Part shown: positions 33,753 to 42,708 of the stretch, piece by piece | Position numbering within the stretch: the stretch's first letter is position 1 | Layout: every line of letters begins with the position of its first letter | DNA from: JAUIAS01 sp030425395 | GTDB taxonomy: Bacteria; Pseudomonadota; Alphaproteobacteria; Rhodobacterales; Rhodobacteraceae | Reading direction: 5' to 3' | Length of the DNA stretch: 64,000 nucleotides | NCBI GenBank assembly: GCA_043553855.1 | Contig: CP121336.1 | Coordinates: 620,001 to 684,000 of the forward strand | Notes under the pieces: generated by a model | Databases searched by the model: none | The model's input: the letters and a program-made list of their open reading frames with translations, nothing else | Told to the model about the DNA's origin: nothing | Position numbers and translations under genes: made by a program

Positions 33753-34112
33753 TCAGCTTTCCTCAAGAATGGCGGCCATATCGAAAAAGCCGTCCGACAA
33801 GGTGTCAGAAACAGAACTTGTCTGCGTGCCAAAGAACAACTCCGCGGGGTCAGGCAGGGCCGAGGGCGGCGCAATGCCAATCCAGACACCCGCCACCGAC
33901 GCCGCGACAAGCCCGCCCACCGCGGGCCAACCGCCCAACGCATCGCGAACCTGTTGCCACAAGGGCGCGGGCCGCCGCATGGCGGCGATCCGGTCGGCAT
34001 CGGCCAGCACCCGCGCCATAAGATCGTCGGGCACGTCCACCGGCCGCTGACGAGCCGCTGCAAACATCGCCTCAAGATCGTGGTGATTGTTGCCTTTGTC
34101 AGCCATGTTCAT
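33753..34112 (-). CDS. Small membrane protein, putative anti-sigma factor
   Basis: 119 residues (ATG 34112; ATG 34106 also possible). N-terminal cytosolic part with VPDDLMARVLADADRIAAM, one membrane helix (about 64-84, AVGGLVAASVAGVWIGIAP) and an acidic periplasmic tail. It overlaps the sigma-factor stop by 14 bases. By position it should be the membrane anchor that sequesters the sigma factor, but no zinc-binding anti-sigma motif is visible. Confidence 0.6.
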   Translation of the reverse strand: MNMADKGNNHHDLEAMFAAARQRPVDVPDDLMARVLADADRIAAMRRPAPLWQQVRDALGGWPAVGGLVAASVAGVWIGIAPPSALPDPAELFFGTQTSSVSDTLSDGFFDMAAILEES

Positions 34113-34695
34113 ACCCCAGGTCCGCGCGCCGTCCTTCGAGCGCCTGTTTCAAACTGCGACGCCCACGCGCCGATAAACTCTCCACCGCCTCTACCCCGAT
34201 GTCCATGATCGCGGCGATTTCGGGGTTCGACAGCCCTTCCAAGTGGCGCAGAACCACAGCTTGCCTCTGGCGCTCCGGCAAGGTGGCCAACGCATTCTGC
34301 AACGCATCGTGCCGCGCGCCATCCTGCAACCGTGCCTCGGCCCCCGGTGCATCGTCCATCGGTTCGGGGGCATCGTCCAGTGTTCCCCCCGACAGATGGC
34401 GGCGTTTGCGCAACCGGTCGGTGCACAGGTTCATCGCCACACGGTAAGCCCAGGTGGACACCTTCGCCTGCCCGTCCTGCCAGTCCGGGGCCATCCGCCA
34501 CAGGCGCAGCATCGTTTCCTGAACGACATCCTCGGCTTCGGTCGCATCGCCCAGCATCCGCACCCCCAGCCCCATTAATGCCGGAAGTAACCGCCGCGAC
34601 AATTCCTTCGCGGCGGCGCTGTCTCCTTGCGCATACAGCGCCAGAAGCTCGCCATCGGACCGAGACCCGAGAGAGGAACGAAACATCCACATCAT
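34099..34695 (-). CDS. ECF-type RNA polymerase sigma factor
   Basis: 198 residues. Region 2 has LLPALMGLGVRMLGDATEAE then DVVQETMLRLWRMAPDW and STWAYRVAMNLCTDRLRKRR; region 4 has ALATLPERQRQAVVLRHLEG and an HTH SNPEIAAIMDIGVEAVESLS. The loop between them is acidic. Downstream overlapping genes encode the probable membrane anti-sigma factor and periplasmic sensor, so it probably responds to an envelope or metal signal. Confidence 0.92.
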   Translation of the reverse strand: MMWMFRSSLGSRSDGELLALYAQGDSAAAKELSRRLLPALMGLGVRMLGDATEAEDVVQETMLRLWRMAPDWQDGQAKVSTWAYRVAMNLCTDRLRKRRHLSGGTLDDAPEPMDDAPGAEARLQDGARHDALQNALATLPERQRQAVVLRHLEGLSNPEIAAIMDIGVEAVESLSARGRRSLKQALEGRRADLGYEHG

Positions 34696-34761
34696 GTTCG
34701 TCTATCTTTGCACGGCCCTGAACTCCAGCGATCTGCCCGACGTTGCGCGCACAGAGCGCTG

Positions 34762-35286
34762 TCAATCGTTGTCGCCGTGGTGACGCTTGCCCATCCGTTT
34801 GGCCATGCGGTCCTGCATTGCCTCAACCTCGGCCAAGGACAATCCGCCGCTGCCATCCGCGTCGGCCCGGTCAAAGAAGCGGTCGGCGCGTTTTTCGTGC
34901 CCCTCGCCCTTCTTGTCTCCGTGACGGCCATGCCCACCGGGCCGCCGCATCTCATCCGGTCCAAGCATCCCGTCGCCATCCGTATCCAGCCGCGCCACCA
35001 TGCGCTCCGCGTGATCATCAGCGTTTTCCCGCATCCGCGCGGCCATTTCCTCGACCGACAGCTTGCCGTCCTTGTTGGCGTCAGCCGCCTCAAACCGTGC
35101 GGCGCGGTGGGCCTTCATTTCCTCCATCGTGATCTCACCGTTCTTGTCGGTATCAATCTCCGAGAACATGGCCGCATCCAGACGTGGCCCCATCGAACCA
35201 TGCCCCATGCCCTTTGCAAGGGCGGCACCGCCAGCAAGGGACGCCGCCGCGAGAACGGCAATAATCGCGTAATTCGTCGTCTTCAT
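34762..35286 (-). CDS. Secreted EF-hand calcium-binding protein
   Basis: 174 residues from ATG 35286, with GGAG seven bases upstream. Signal peptide of about 25 residues, then four EF-hand loops: DTDKNGEITMEE, DANKDGKLSVEE, DTDGDGMLGPDE and DADGSGGLSLAE. All keep the acidic positions 1, 3, 5 and 12. His/Gly-rich linkers (GGHGRHGDKK) and the tail HHGDND may bind metal. It sits 66 bases upstream of the ECF sigma gene on the same strand, so it may be part of the same envelope/metal response. Confidence 0.9.
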   Translation of the reverse strand: MKTTNYAIIAVLAAASLAGGAALAKGMGHGSMGPRLDAAMFSEIDTDKNGEITMEEMKAHRAARFEAADANKDGKLSVEEMAARMRENADDHAERMVARLDTDGDGMLGPDEMRRPGGHGRHGDKKGEGHEKRADRFFDRADADGSGGLSLAEVEAMQDRMAKRMGKRHHGDND

Positions 35287-35471
35287 AATCAATCTCCAGT
35301 TCGGTTCGGCGGCAGGGTCATCCGCGCCTTGTGAACATCAAACGCGCGGGCATGGCGGTTCCGTCGCATATGTTCGGATTTTTTTGCGACATCGGGACGC
35401 AAGGACGGGATGTCCACTTTTATCTGCGGCAGCGCGGGGCCACAAAGCGTCTCTTACCAAGGGCGAGAGAC

Positions 35472-35888
35472 ATGACCCAGACAACCGACGATATCCAAGC
35501 GAACGAAACCACCGCGCCAGAACGCCCGTTTTGGCCCGCCGTGGCCAAGGGCTGGCGCAGGCGGTGCCCCAAATGCGGCAATGGCCCGCTTCTCAAGAGC
35601 TATCTGGCGGTAAATTCCTCTTGCTCGGTGTGCCGTGAACCCTTTCACCACCACCGTGCCGATGACGGACCCGCGTATCTGACCATCCTGATCGTCGGTC
35701 ACCTGATGGCACCGCTGTTGCACATCGTATTTGTCGCGTGGCGCCCCGAACCTTTGATGTTGTTCACTATTTTTGCGGTTGGCTGCGTCGGCTTGTCGCT
35801 CTACCTTCTACCCCGACTGAAGGGGGCGATCGTCGCAGTCCAGTGGGCGCGGCAAATGCATGGGTTCGGCAAACCGGAGCCCACCTGA
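35472..35888 (+). CDS. DUF983 membrane protein with zinc-ribbon
   Basis: 138 residues from ATG 35472; upstream in-frame sequence lacks family similarity. CPKCGNGPL and CSVCREPF form a likely four-cysteine zinc site, followed by the DUF983 signature FHHHRADDGPAYLTILIVGH and two membrane helices. Function unknown; commonly found in Rhodobacteraceae near NUDIX genes, as here (36 bases to the next gene). Confidence 0.88.
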   Translation: MTQTTDDIQANETTAPERPFWPAVAKGWRRRCPKCGNGPLLKSYLAVNSSCSVCREPFHHHRADDGPAYLTILIVGHLMAPLLHIVFVAWRPEPLMLFTIFAVGCVGLSLYLLPRLKGAIVAVQWARQMHGFGKPEPT

Positions 35889-35924
35889 TCGCCCCGGAAC
35901 GCCAAAGCGGCCAAGGGGAAGAAG

Positions 35925-36626
35925 ATGACCGAGATCGACAAATCAGCGATCCGTAACGCGGCAACCGTGATCGTGGTGCGCGACCGCGAGACAAATCCGG
36001 CGATTCTGATGGGCCAACGCGGTGCCAAGGCGGTATTCATGCCAAACAAATTCGTCTTTCCCGGCGGTGCTGTGGATCGGGCGGATTTCGACGTTCCTCT
36101 GGCGGAGGGGCTGGTTGAACCCTGCCACTCGCGTCTTGATCTTGACAGCGAACCGGGCCTGCAAAATGCGCTGGCCGCTGCCGCAGTCCGCGAAGTCTGG
36201 GAAGAAACCGGACTGATCCTCGGCGAGCAAGGCCCCTGGCCCTGCGATGTGCCCGACGATTGGCGCGATTTCGCGACGATGGGATATCGGCCTTCTGGGG
36301 CGGGCCTTCAGTATTTCTTTCGGGCACTCACGCCCAAGGGGCGTCCGCGCCGGTTCGACGCCCGTTTCTTCATGGTGGACGCCGCACGGCTGAGCGGCGA
36401 TCTCGACGATTTCTCGCGCGCCTCAGATGAACTGTCACATCTGCAATGGATCCCGCTCAGCGATGCGCGCGATTTTGACCTGCCGTTCATCACAGAAGTT
36501 GTTCTGGCCGAAGTCGAAGCCTGCCTGCACACCACAAAGCCGCCCGAAAGCGTCCCGTATTTCAAGAACAACGACGAAGCGAGCCTGTTCCTGCGGCTGC
36601 GCGGCTATCCGATGCCAACAGATTGA
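35925..36626 (+). CDS. NUDIX hydrolase
   Basis: 233 residues. The NUDIX box is recognisable: AAAVREVWEETGLILGEQG, with REx2EExG intact. N-terminal strands ATVIVVRDRETNPAILMGQR and FVFPGGAVDRAD match the family. A longer insertion between FPGG and the box resembles the YfcD/CoA-type NUDIX group. Cleaves a nucleoside-diphosphate-linked substrate, not identifiable from sequence. Confidence 0.88.
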   Translation: MTEIDKSAIRNAATVIVVRDRETNPAILMGQRGAKAVFMPNKFVFPGGAVDRADFDVPLAEGLVEPCHSRLDLDSEPGLQNALAAAAVREVWEETGLILGEQGPWPCDVPDDWRDFATMGYRPSGAGLQYFFRALTPKGRPRRFDARFFMVDAARLSGDLDDFSRASDELSHLQWIPLSDARDFDLPFITEVVLAEVEACLHTTKPPESVPYFKNNDEASLFLRLRGYPMPTD

Positions 36627-36659
36627 ACCTGCAGCGCACCCGCCCTTTGGCACCGGTCT

Positions 36660-37562
36660 TCAGATCAACAGAACAATCAAGAGGATGGACGCCACGAGGA
36701 AGGCCATCCCGCCCAGTTCCCGCGCGCTGATTTTCTCGCGAAAAAAGAACACCGATGCCAGCAGGCTCAGCAACAGCTCAACCTGCCCCAACGCCTTGAC
36801 ATAAGCCGCATTCTGCAACGCAAAGGCGATGAACCAGCACAATGACCCGCCCATTGACGTCAAGCCAATCCACAACGCCACGCGCCGGGTCTGCCAAACC
36901 GCAAGGATCTGGCCCGGATCGCGCAGCGCCAGCCACGCGGCCATGATGACCGTCTGGAACGTCACCACAACCGCGAGGGTAATGCCCGCCCGCAAGACCG
37001 CGTCCGCGATTTCCAGTTGCAAGGTCGCGCCACGATAACTGACCGCGGAAAAGGCGAACAGAATTCCTGACCCCAACCCAAGCCCCGATGCGCGATTGGT
37101 CAGGTGACGCCACCATTCGCCAGTGTCACCCGGCGTCTTGGACAGCAGGAACACCCCGGCAAGCCCCAGCAAAATGGCAAACAGCCCACCCGGCGACACG
37201 CCCTCGCCTAACAGCAGCAACCCAACCAACACGGTTTGGATGACTTCCGTTTTCTTGAAGGTGATCCCCACCGCGAAATTGCGTTGCTTGAACAGCAGCA
37301 CAACACAAACCGTAGCCAGAATCTGCGACACCCCGCCCAGCATGGCATAGCCTGCGAACGCCGCTGAAAAATCCGGCAACGGCGTGCCTGTGCTGACAAG
37401 ATATACCGCCAGCCCCCCCAGAATCAGCGGTGCGGAATACACAAACCGCGCGAACGTCGCCCCTGAGGCCGACAGATGGCCGGTGCTGAGAAACTTTTGC
37501 AGCATAAAGCGCACTGTCTGAAAGACAGCCGCCGCGATTGTCACGGGAATCCAGAGGCTCAT
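36660..37562 (-). CDS. EamA-family drug/metabolite transporter
   Basis: 300 residues and about ten predicted membrane helices arranged as two EamA repeats, the normal length. It begins MSLWIPVTIAAAVFQTVRFM. Its first 77 codons are repeated upstream in a 242-bp identical tandem duplication. The start ATG overlaps (ATGA) the stop of the truncated upstream copy, so expression now may depend on reinitiation after that fragment. The substrate is unknown. Confidence 0.88.
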   Translation of the reverse strand: MSLWIPVTIAAAVFQTVRFMLQKFLSTGHLSASGATFARFVYSAPLILGGLAVYLVSTGTPLPDFSAAFAGYAMLGGVSQILATVCVVLLFKQRNFAVGITFKKTEVIQTVLVGLLLLGEGVSPGGLFAILLGLAGVFLLSKTPGDTGEWWRHLTNRASGLGLGSGILFAFSAVSYRGATLQLEIADAVLRAGITLAVVVTFQTVIMAAWLALRDPGQILAVWQTRRVALWIGLTSMGGSLCWFIAFALQNAAYVKALGQVELLLSLLASVFFFREKISARELGGMAFLVASILLIVLLI

Positions 37563-37813
37563 ATGATCCTAACCCCGCCCAGCATGGCATAGCCTGCGAA
37601 CGCCGCTGAAAAATCCGGCAACGGCGTGCCTGTGCTGACAAGATATACCGCCAGCCCCCCCAGAATCAGCGGTGCGGAATACACAAACCGCGCGAACGTC
37701 GCCCCTGAGGCCGACAGATGGCCGGTGCTGAGAAACTTTTGCAGCATAAAGCGCACTGTCTGAAAGACAGCCGCCGCGATTGTCACGGGAATCCAGAGGC
37801 TCATATGATCCTA
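37330..37813. repeat. Perfect 242-bp tandem duplication
   Basis: Copy 1 spans 37330-37571 and copy 2 spans 37572-37813, identical by eye across the whole unit. It contains the first 77 codons and start codon of the EamA gene plus nine leader bases. The complete identity suggests a very recent event or an assembly artefact. Confidence 0.9.
37559..37804 (-). pseudogene. Truncated 5' copy of the EamA transporter gene
   Basis: 81 residues: 78 identical to the transporter N-terminus (through GYAMLGGV), then RII and a stop created at the duplication junction. Its stop TGA overlaps the start of the intact copy in ATGA. It has the original upstream region, whereas the intact gene has only the duplicated nine bases plus the truncated copy in front. 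A two-and-a-half-helix fragment is unlikely to be functional. Confidence 0.85.
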
Positions 37814-37824
37814 TAGGCGCAAAT

Positions 37825-38745
37825 TCACCGCCACGGCCAGAGCGGATGCGCGACAGGATCTTTGGCGCGCAGGAAATACCGTGCGAACACCTCAGCATAG
37901 GACCGATAGAGATATCCGTCATTGCGCCCAAGGTATTTGTCTCGGTTCGCCCGATAAAGCGCGGGCAGGCGATGCCATGGCACACGTGGGTGCATGTGAT
38001 GCACGACGTGCAGATTATTATTCAAAAACAAGAATGCCAGCGGGCCGCGATCTTCGATGATCACGGTGCGCGCGCGTGGGCGCAGGTGGGCGCGATGCTC
38101 CAGAAACGTGCGGATTTTCAGCAACGCAATCGCCGCATAGGCCGCCGCTCCATAAAACCACAGCGACACTTCCAGCGCCCAAACCATTCCTATGACGGCC
38201 CCCGCGCCCATCGCATGCAGGACCCACACCCGCCAGACCGCGCGATCCCCGGAACGCGCCAGCCGCCATTCATCACGCATAAAGGCCACCTGCCCCAAAG
38301 CCGGGCCAATGACCATGCGACCGGCCAGCGTGTTGTTCATCCTGCACACCGCCTTGCGCCAGCGTGGCAGATTGTTCCAGACAGACGGATCAAGATAGTT
38401 GGTTTCCGGGTCATCATAAGGATCGGTCAGAAACTCATCCCGGTGGTGGGCAAGGTGCTGATCGCGGAACCTCAGATAAGGAAAGGCAAGGTTCAGCGGA
38501 AGAACCATCAGCGCATCGTTCCAGACCTGCGACCGGAACGGGTGGCCGTGGATCACCTCATGGGTCAGCGACGCATGAAACGCGATCAGGATCGTCAGCG
38601 CGACAAAGCCCGCCCCGCCCCAGATCGGCACCAACCAGACCAACACGGCAATCCACAGAGCGTAGCAGCCCACAATCAGGCTCAGTGTGCCCCATTCCAC
38701 GGATCCCGCGCGCGCGCCCGGCCCCGCATCCGCCTGCGTTGTCAT
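37825..38745 (-). CDS. Membrane fatty acid desaturase-family protein
   Basis: 306 residues from ATG 38745 (AGGGA upstream). Three histidine boxes bind the di-iron centre: HEVIHGHP, HLAHHRDEF and HVVHHMHP. Several membrane helices surround them. The substrate could be an acyl lipid or another lipophile. Divergent from an XRE regulator with palindromes between, a likely regulator-target pair. Confidence 0.85.
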   Translation of the reverse strand: MTTQADAGPGARAGSVEWGTLSLIVGCYALWIAVLVWLVPIWGGAGFVALTILIAFHASLTHEVIHGHPFRSQVWNDALMVLPLNLAFPYLRFRDQHLAHHRDEFLTDPYDDPETNYLDPSVWNNLPRWRKAVCRMNNTLAGRMVIGPALGQVAFMRDEWRLARSGDRAVWRVWVLHAMGAGAVIGMVWALEVSLWFYGAAAYAAIALLKIRTFLEHRAHLRPRARTVIIEDRGPLAFLFLNNNLHVVHHMHPRVPWHRLPALYRANRDKYLGRNDGYLYRSYAEVFARYFLRAKDPVAHPLWPWR

Positions 38746-38787
38746 CCGAATAATCCCTGTTTCGATAGTCCCTTCGACAGACCACAT

Positions 38788-38849
38788 TCACGAAACCGTG
38801 ACGATTCAGGATTGAGTAAACAATTCTCTACATCCGTGATATTTATCAC
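38788..38849. promoter_or_regulatory. Two inverted repeats between the desaturase and XRE genes
   Basis: TCACG-AAAC-CGTGA (38788-38801) and GTGATA-TT-TATCAC (38836-38849). Both carry a GTGA/TCAC core, so one HTH protein, probably the adjacent XRE regulator, could bind both and control the divergent genes. Confidence 0.45.
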
Positions 38850-38852
38850 CAT

Positions 38853-39719
38853 ATGTCGGAAAAAATTGACAAACGCTTGCGATCCCGGCAATTCCGTCTG
38901 CGCCTGAACCGCGCGATGACGGACAAGGGGTGGACACAATCGGCACTGGCCCGCGCCATCGGGGTGGACCGGTCCACCGTATCGCAACTGCTGCGCGATG
39001 ACGGGGCACGCCTGCCCAACGCGCATGTCGTGGGGGCCTGCGCCGCCGCGCTTGGGGTTTCGGCGGATTGGCTGCTCATGCTTTCGGACCGCCCGGAGAG
39101 CGCGTCGGACCTGTTGGCCGGGGCGCTGTCCCTCACCGAAGCACCGCGCGCTCTGGTCGATGAACGCATCTTTGCCTGGCACCGGGAGGCCGAAGGTTAC
39201 AAGATCCGCCACGTGCCTGCCGCCCTGCCCGACATGCTCAAGACTGCCGCGCTTCTGGCGTGGGAATATACGCCGCATCTGGGGCGCACCGCGCAACAGG
39301 CGATCAATGCCTCGACCGACCGGCTTACCTGGATGCGCGCCTCGCAATCAGATTACGAAATCGCGCTCCCCCTGTCGGAAATGCAAAGCTTTGCCGAGGG
39401 AACGGGATATTACGACGGGCTGCCGCGCGAAGTGCGTCTGGAACAGATCAACCGCTTCATGGACCTGCACGATCAGCTTTACCCGCGCCTGCGCATGTAT
39501 CTGTTTGATGCGCGGCGGGTTTACAGCGCGCCGATTACCGTTTTTGGCCCCTTGCTCTGCGTCTTCTACGCGGGCGGACATTACATTGCCTTCCGCGATC
39601 GCGATCGCATCGAAACCTTCACCCGTCACTTCGACCAATTGGTGCGCGAAGCCGCCTTTACCGCGCGCGATATGCCCGAGTATCTGCGCGGATTGCGCGA
39701 CCGGATCGAAACGGCCTAG
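38853..39719 (+). CDS. XRE-family transcriptional regulator
   Basis: 288 residues. N-terminal helix-turn-helix (about 20-70): LNRAMTDKGWTQSALARAIG then VDRSTVSQLLRDDGARLPN. The remaining 200 residues form a sensory domain with no recognised motif. Divergent from the desaturase gene. Its TAG stop shares the palindrome CTAG with the stop of convergent lolD. Confidence 0.85.
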   Translation: MSEKIDKRLRSRQFRLRLNRAMTDKGWTQSALARAIGVDRSTVSQLLRDDGARLPNAHVVGACAAALGVSADWLLMLSDRPESASDLLAGALSLTEAPRALVDERIFAWHREAEGYKIRHVPAALPDMLKTAALLAWEYTPHLGRTAQQAINASTDRLTWMRASQSDYEIALPLSEMQSFAEGTGYYDGLPREVRLEQINRFMDLHDQLYPRLRMYLFDARRVYSAPITVFGPLLCVFYAGGHYIAFRDRDRIETFTRHFDQLVREAAFTARDMPEYLRGLRDRIETA

Positions 39720-40399
39720 GCCGGGATCAGCCGCCCACCTTCAAGGCGCAAGACCCGGTCCATCCGCGCGGCCAGATCGGTGTTGTGGGTGGCAATCAAA
39801 GCCGACAGGCCAGTATCGGCCACCAGCCCCACCAGCGCGTCGAACACCCGATCAGAGGTCGCAGGATCAAGATTCCCGGTCGGCTCATCGGCCAACAGAA
39901 CCCGCGGTCCGTTGGCCAGCGCCCGGCAAAATGCTACCCGCTGTTGTTCGCCCCCCGACAGGGCCGCGGGCCGGTGCGCGGCCCGTCCAGCCACGCCGAC
40001 ACGATCCAACAGATCCCGCGCCCTCGCCCGCGCCGCGCCACGCGCCACACCATTGGCAAGCTGTGGCAGCATCACGTTTTCCAGCGCGCTGAATTCCGGC
40101 AAAAGGTGATGGAACTGGTATACGAACCCCAGCGATCCGCGACGCACCGCCGTGCGCACCCCGTCCGACTGCCCCGTCATATCGGTTCCCGCAATCGTCA
40201 CGCGGCCCTGATCCGGCACATCCAGCAGACCCGCAATATGAAGCAACGTGGATTTCCCCGCACCCGACGGGGCCACAAGCGCCACGGTTTCGCCCGCGCG
40301 AATGCTCAGGTCCAGCCCGTCCAGAACCCGCACTTCGCCGGTTAACCCTTTGTTATAGACCTTGCCGATATCATCCAGCGATAGCACCACGTCATTCAT
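39716..40399 (-). CDS. lolD: Lipoprotein-releasing ABC transporter ATP-binding protein
   Basis: 227 residues. Walker A is APSGAGKSTLL, the signature is LSGGEQQRVAF and Walker B VLLADEPTGNLD, followed by THNTD. Powers release of outer-membrane lipoproteins to LolA. It overlaps the permease gene upstream by 8 bases. Confidence 0.94.
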   Translation of the reverse strand: MNDVVLSLDDIGKVYNKGLTGEVRVLDGLDLSIRAGETVALVAPSGAGKSTLLHIAGLLDVPDQGRVTIAGTDMTGQSDGVRTAVRRGSLGFVYQFHHLLPEFSALENVMLPQLANGVARGAARARARDLLDRVGVAGRAAHRPAALSGGEQQRVAFCRALANGPRVLLADEPTGNLDPATSDRVFDALVGLVADTGLSALIATHNTDLAARMDRVLRLEGGRLIPA

Positions 40400-41678
40400 A
40401 TCGCAGCGCCTCCACCGGGTTCAGCCGCGCCGCACGCCGCGCCGGAAAAATCGTAACCACGAACGAAAGGCCCAAGGACAGGCCAGCCGCCTTGGCCACA
40501 TCCACCGCCCGCAATTCTGCGGGCAACGCATAGATGCCCCGAATGGACGGATCCCAGACACCGCCGCCCATGGCATAGTTCACAAAGGAAAATATCGGAT
40601 CGATGTAAATCGCGAAAAGTGACCCCAGGACCACCCCAATCACCGTGCCCAGAACACCGGTGAAGGCCCCGCAAATAAAGAACACCCGCAAGATCGTCCC
40701 TTCGCTCAGCCCGATGGTGCGCAAAATACCGATATCGCGCCCCTTGTTCTTGACCAGCATGATCAGTCCCGAAACGATATTCATCGCCGCAATCAGCACA
40801 AGGATCGACAGGATCACAAACATCACGTTATCCTCAACCTCAAGCGCGCGCAGGAACCCGCCGGATGCATCCTGCCACGTCCAGACCTGCGCCCGGTCTC
40901 CTGCGGCGCGGATCAACGGGATCAACAGTTCGCGGACCTGCTGTGGCCGGTCTACCATCACTTCGATTTCGTCGGCCACGCCTTCGCGGTTAAAATACGC
41001 CTGCGCCTCGGCAAATGGCAGATAGGCGCGCGTCCGGTCGATGTCATACCGGCCGGCAGAAAAGATATAGACCACCTCATAGGCCTTGATACGCGGGCTT
41101 GTGCCCAGCGCAGTGCGCACCCCGTCCGGCGAAATCAGCTTGACCCGGTCGCCAACGCGCAGCCCCAGTTCGCGCGCGACACCCAACCCGATGGCCACCC
41201 CATCGCCCAAACGCAGGGGATCACCGGTTGTCATCTCATTCGGTGCCATACCGGGCAGGCTCTGGAAATCCGGCCCGGAAATGCCAAACACCTCGACCCC
41301 GCCATTGCGGCCCTGATGGCTTGCCATGACCTGCCCCCGGATCAGGGGGGCGGCGCGGATCACACCCGGCACCGCCGCGATCCTGTCGCGCATATCGACA
41401 TAATCGGCAATCGTGCGATCCAGGCGGCCTGTCTCGCTCACTTCGGCGGATTGATAGACGGTCACATGGGCGTTGGCCCCAAGGATCGTATCAACGAATT
41501 CCGACCGAAACCCAGACCGCACCGCAAGCGTCGCGATCAGCGCAAACACCGCCAGCGCGATTCCGATCAGGCTGATCCACGTCATCACGCTCACCCCGCC
41601 CTCGGCACGCCGCGCGCGCAGATAGCGCCAGGCGATCATCCATTCAAATGGGGCAAAGGGCGGCGGGGTGCGGGCCAT
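40392..41678 (-). CDS. lolC: Lipoprotein-releasing ABC transporter permease LolC/LolE family
   Basis: 428 residues. N-terminal membrane helix after FEWMIAWRYLRARRAEGGVS, a large periplasmic domain (about 55-270) and three C-terminal FtsX-type helices (EDNVMFVILSILVLIAAMNI onward). A single LolC/E-type permease rather than a LolC-LolE pair is encoded here. Coupled to lolD. Confidence 0.93.
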   Translation of the reverse strand: MARTPPPFAPFEWMIAWRYLRARRAEGGVSVMTWISLIGIALAVFALIATLAVRSGFRSEFVDTILGANAHVTVYQSAEVSETGRLDRTIADYVDMRDRIAAVPGVIRAAPLIRGQVMASHQGRNGGVEVFGISGPDFQSLPGMAPNEMTTGDPLRLGDGVAIGLGVARELGLRVGDRVKLISPDGVRTALGTSPRIKAYEVVYIFSAGRYDIDRTRAYLPFAEAQAYFNREGVADEIEVMVDRPQQVRELLIPLIRAAGDRAQVWTWQDASGGFLRALEVEDNVMFVILSILVLIAAMNIVSGLIMLVKNKGRDIGILRTIGLSEGTILRVFFICGAFTGVLGTVIGVVLGSLFAIYIDPIFSFVNYAMGGGVWDPSIRGIYALPAELRAVDVAKAAGLSLGLSFVVTIFPARRAARLNPVEALRYE

Positions 41679-41787
41679 GACATGTCCTGAAATCTTGGGG
41701 CTGCAACCTGCGTCGCATCGCGCGCGGGGTCAAGGCCGGCGTATAATGGGCACCAAAGCCAGACAGGCATACTTTAAACCCGATCTT

Positions 41788-42708
41788 CTATGCGGCAAAA
41801 ACCTTCGCCTCGAACCCGCGAACCACCTTGCGCGCGGTGTCCCAATGGCGCGGCAGCCGCTTTTCCTTAAGCTCGGGGAACAATTCGCCCAATTCGCGCG
41901 CCACTTCGGTGTCCTGTTCCAGAAACCGATCGCCGGGATGAAAGCTTTCGGTGGCCACGCCCTCTGCAAAGATCACTTCGTGTTGGTCGAACATCAGGTG
42001 GATGTATTCCACCATCGGAGCCTCAGCGACGGTGATGCCGTTGCCGTCGACCAGGTGACAGGCCGCGACGAGAATCTCATCCTCGCCAAAATGCAGCTGG
42101 GCGCGCCAGCCTGTCAGCAGAATGCGATGCTGCGGTGACACCACCAGCGGACGCCGGTTGCCTATGGTGCGCTTCTCGAAACGGATCGGGGCATGTTTTC
42201 CCCGCCCGTCAATCTTGCGCGTGCCGATCCAGCGCACAGGCCTTTCCCCGCGATCCTGCGTGATCACCAGATCGCCGGGTTCCAGCGTCTCAACCCTGCG
42301 ATGGCCGTTCGGGGTCAGGATTCGGGTGCCGGGCGTAAAACACGGCACCTGCTCAAGATCATCAGGCGTGACCGGGGCATCCGTGGTCACGAAACTCGAT
42401 GAGACAAAGCGCCCGTCGACAAGGTTCTGGCCATCAATCGGCGAAAACACTTCGCGCCCATTGGCCAGATAAAAGGTCACGCCGGTGTAAGAGATGATTG
42501 TGCCGTCATTGGTCCGGATCGTGACCACGTCACCGGGATAGGTGGCGACAATGTCCGAGCCGTCAATCTGGTCGCCCCCGGACGTTCCGATATCTCCGTC
42601 GTCGTCCTGATCGGTCACGGTGCGCGTTCGGGCGCGCAAACGCGCATTCACGCGCGGCGGGTTTGCCGGATCCATATAGTAAAAAATGTCTGTAAAGGAC
42701 GTCGGCAC
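41788..42708 (-). CDS. Hint (hedgehog/intein) domain protein
   Basis: 306 residues. Residues 1-120 are acidic, beta-rich and repeat-like (DQDDDGDIGTSGGDQIDGSD). The Hint domain begins at C123 in VPCFTPGTRILTPNGHRRVE and includes the block-B-like PLVVSPQHRILLTGW. Hint-domain proteins are frequent in Rhodobacterales, where they are probably secreted by type I systems; there is no N-terminal signal here. Self-cleavage is possible but the downstream Asn/Cys extein boundary of inteins is not seen. Confidence 0.85.
   Translation of the reverse strand: MPTSFTDIFYYMDPANPPRVNARLRARTRTVTDQDDDGDIGTSGGDQIDGSDIVATYPGDVVTIRTNDGTIISYTGVTFYLANGREVFSPIDGQNLVDGRFVSSSFVTTDAPVTPDDLEQVPCFTPGTRILTPNGHRRVETLEPGDLVITQDRGERPVRWIGTRKIDGRGKHAPIRFEKRTIGNRRPLVVSPQHRILLTGWRAQLHFGEDEILVAACHLVDGNGITVAEAPMVEYIHLMFDQHEVIFAEGVATESFHPGDRFLEQDTEVARELGELFPELKEKRLPRHWDTARKVVRGFEAKVFAA

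Noticed and set aside
41788..42708. Hint protein as an active intein
   Set aside because: No C-terminal splice junction or host extein; closer to Rhodobacterales Hint-domain proteins.
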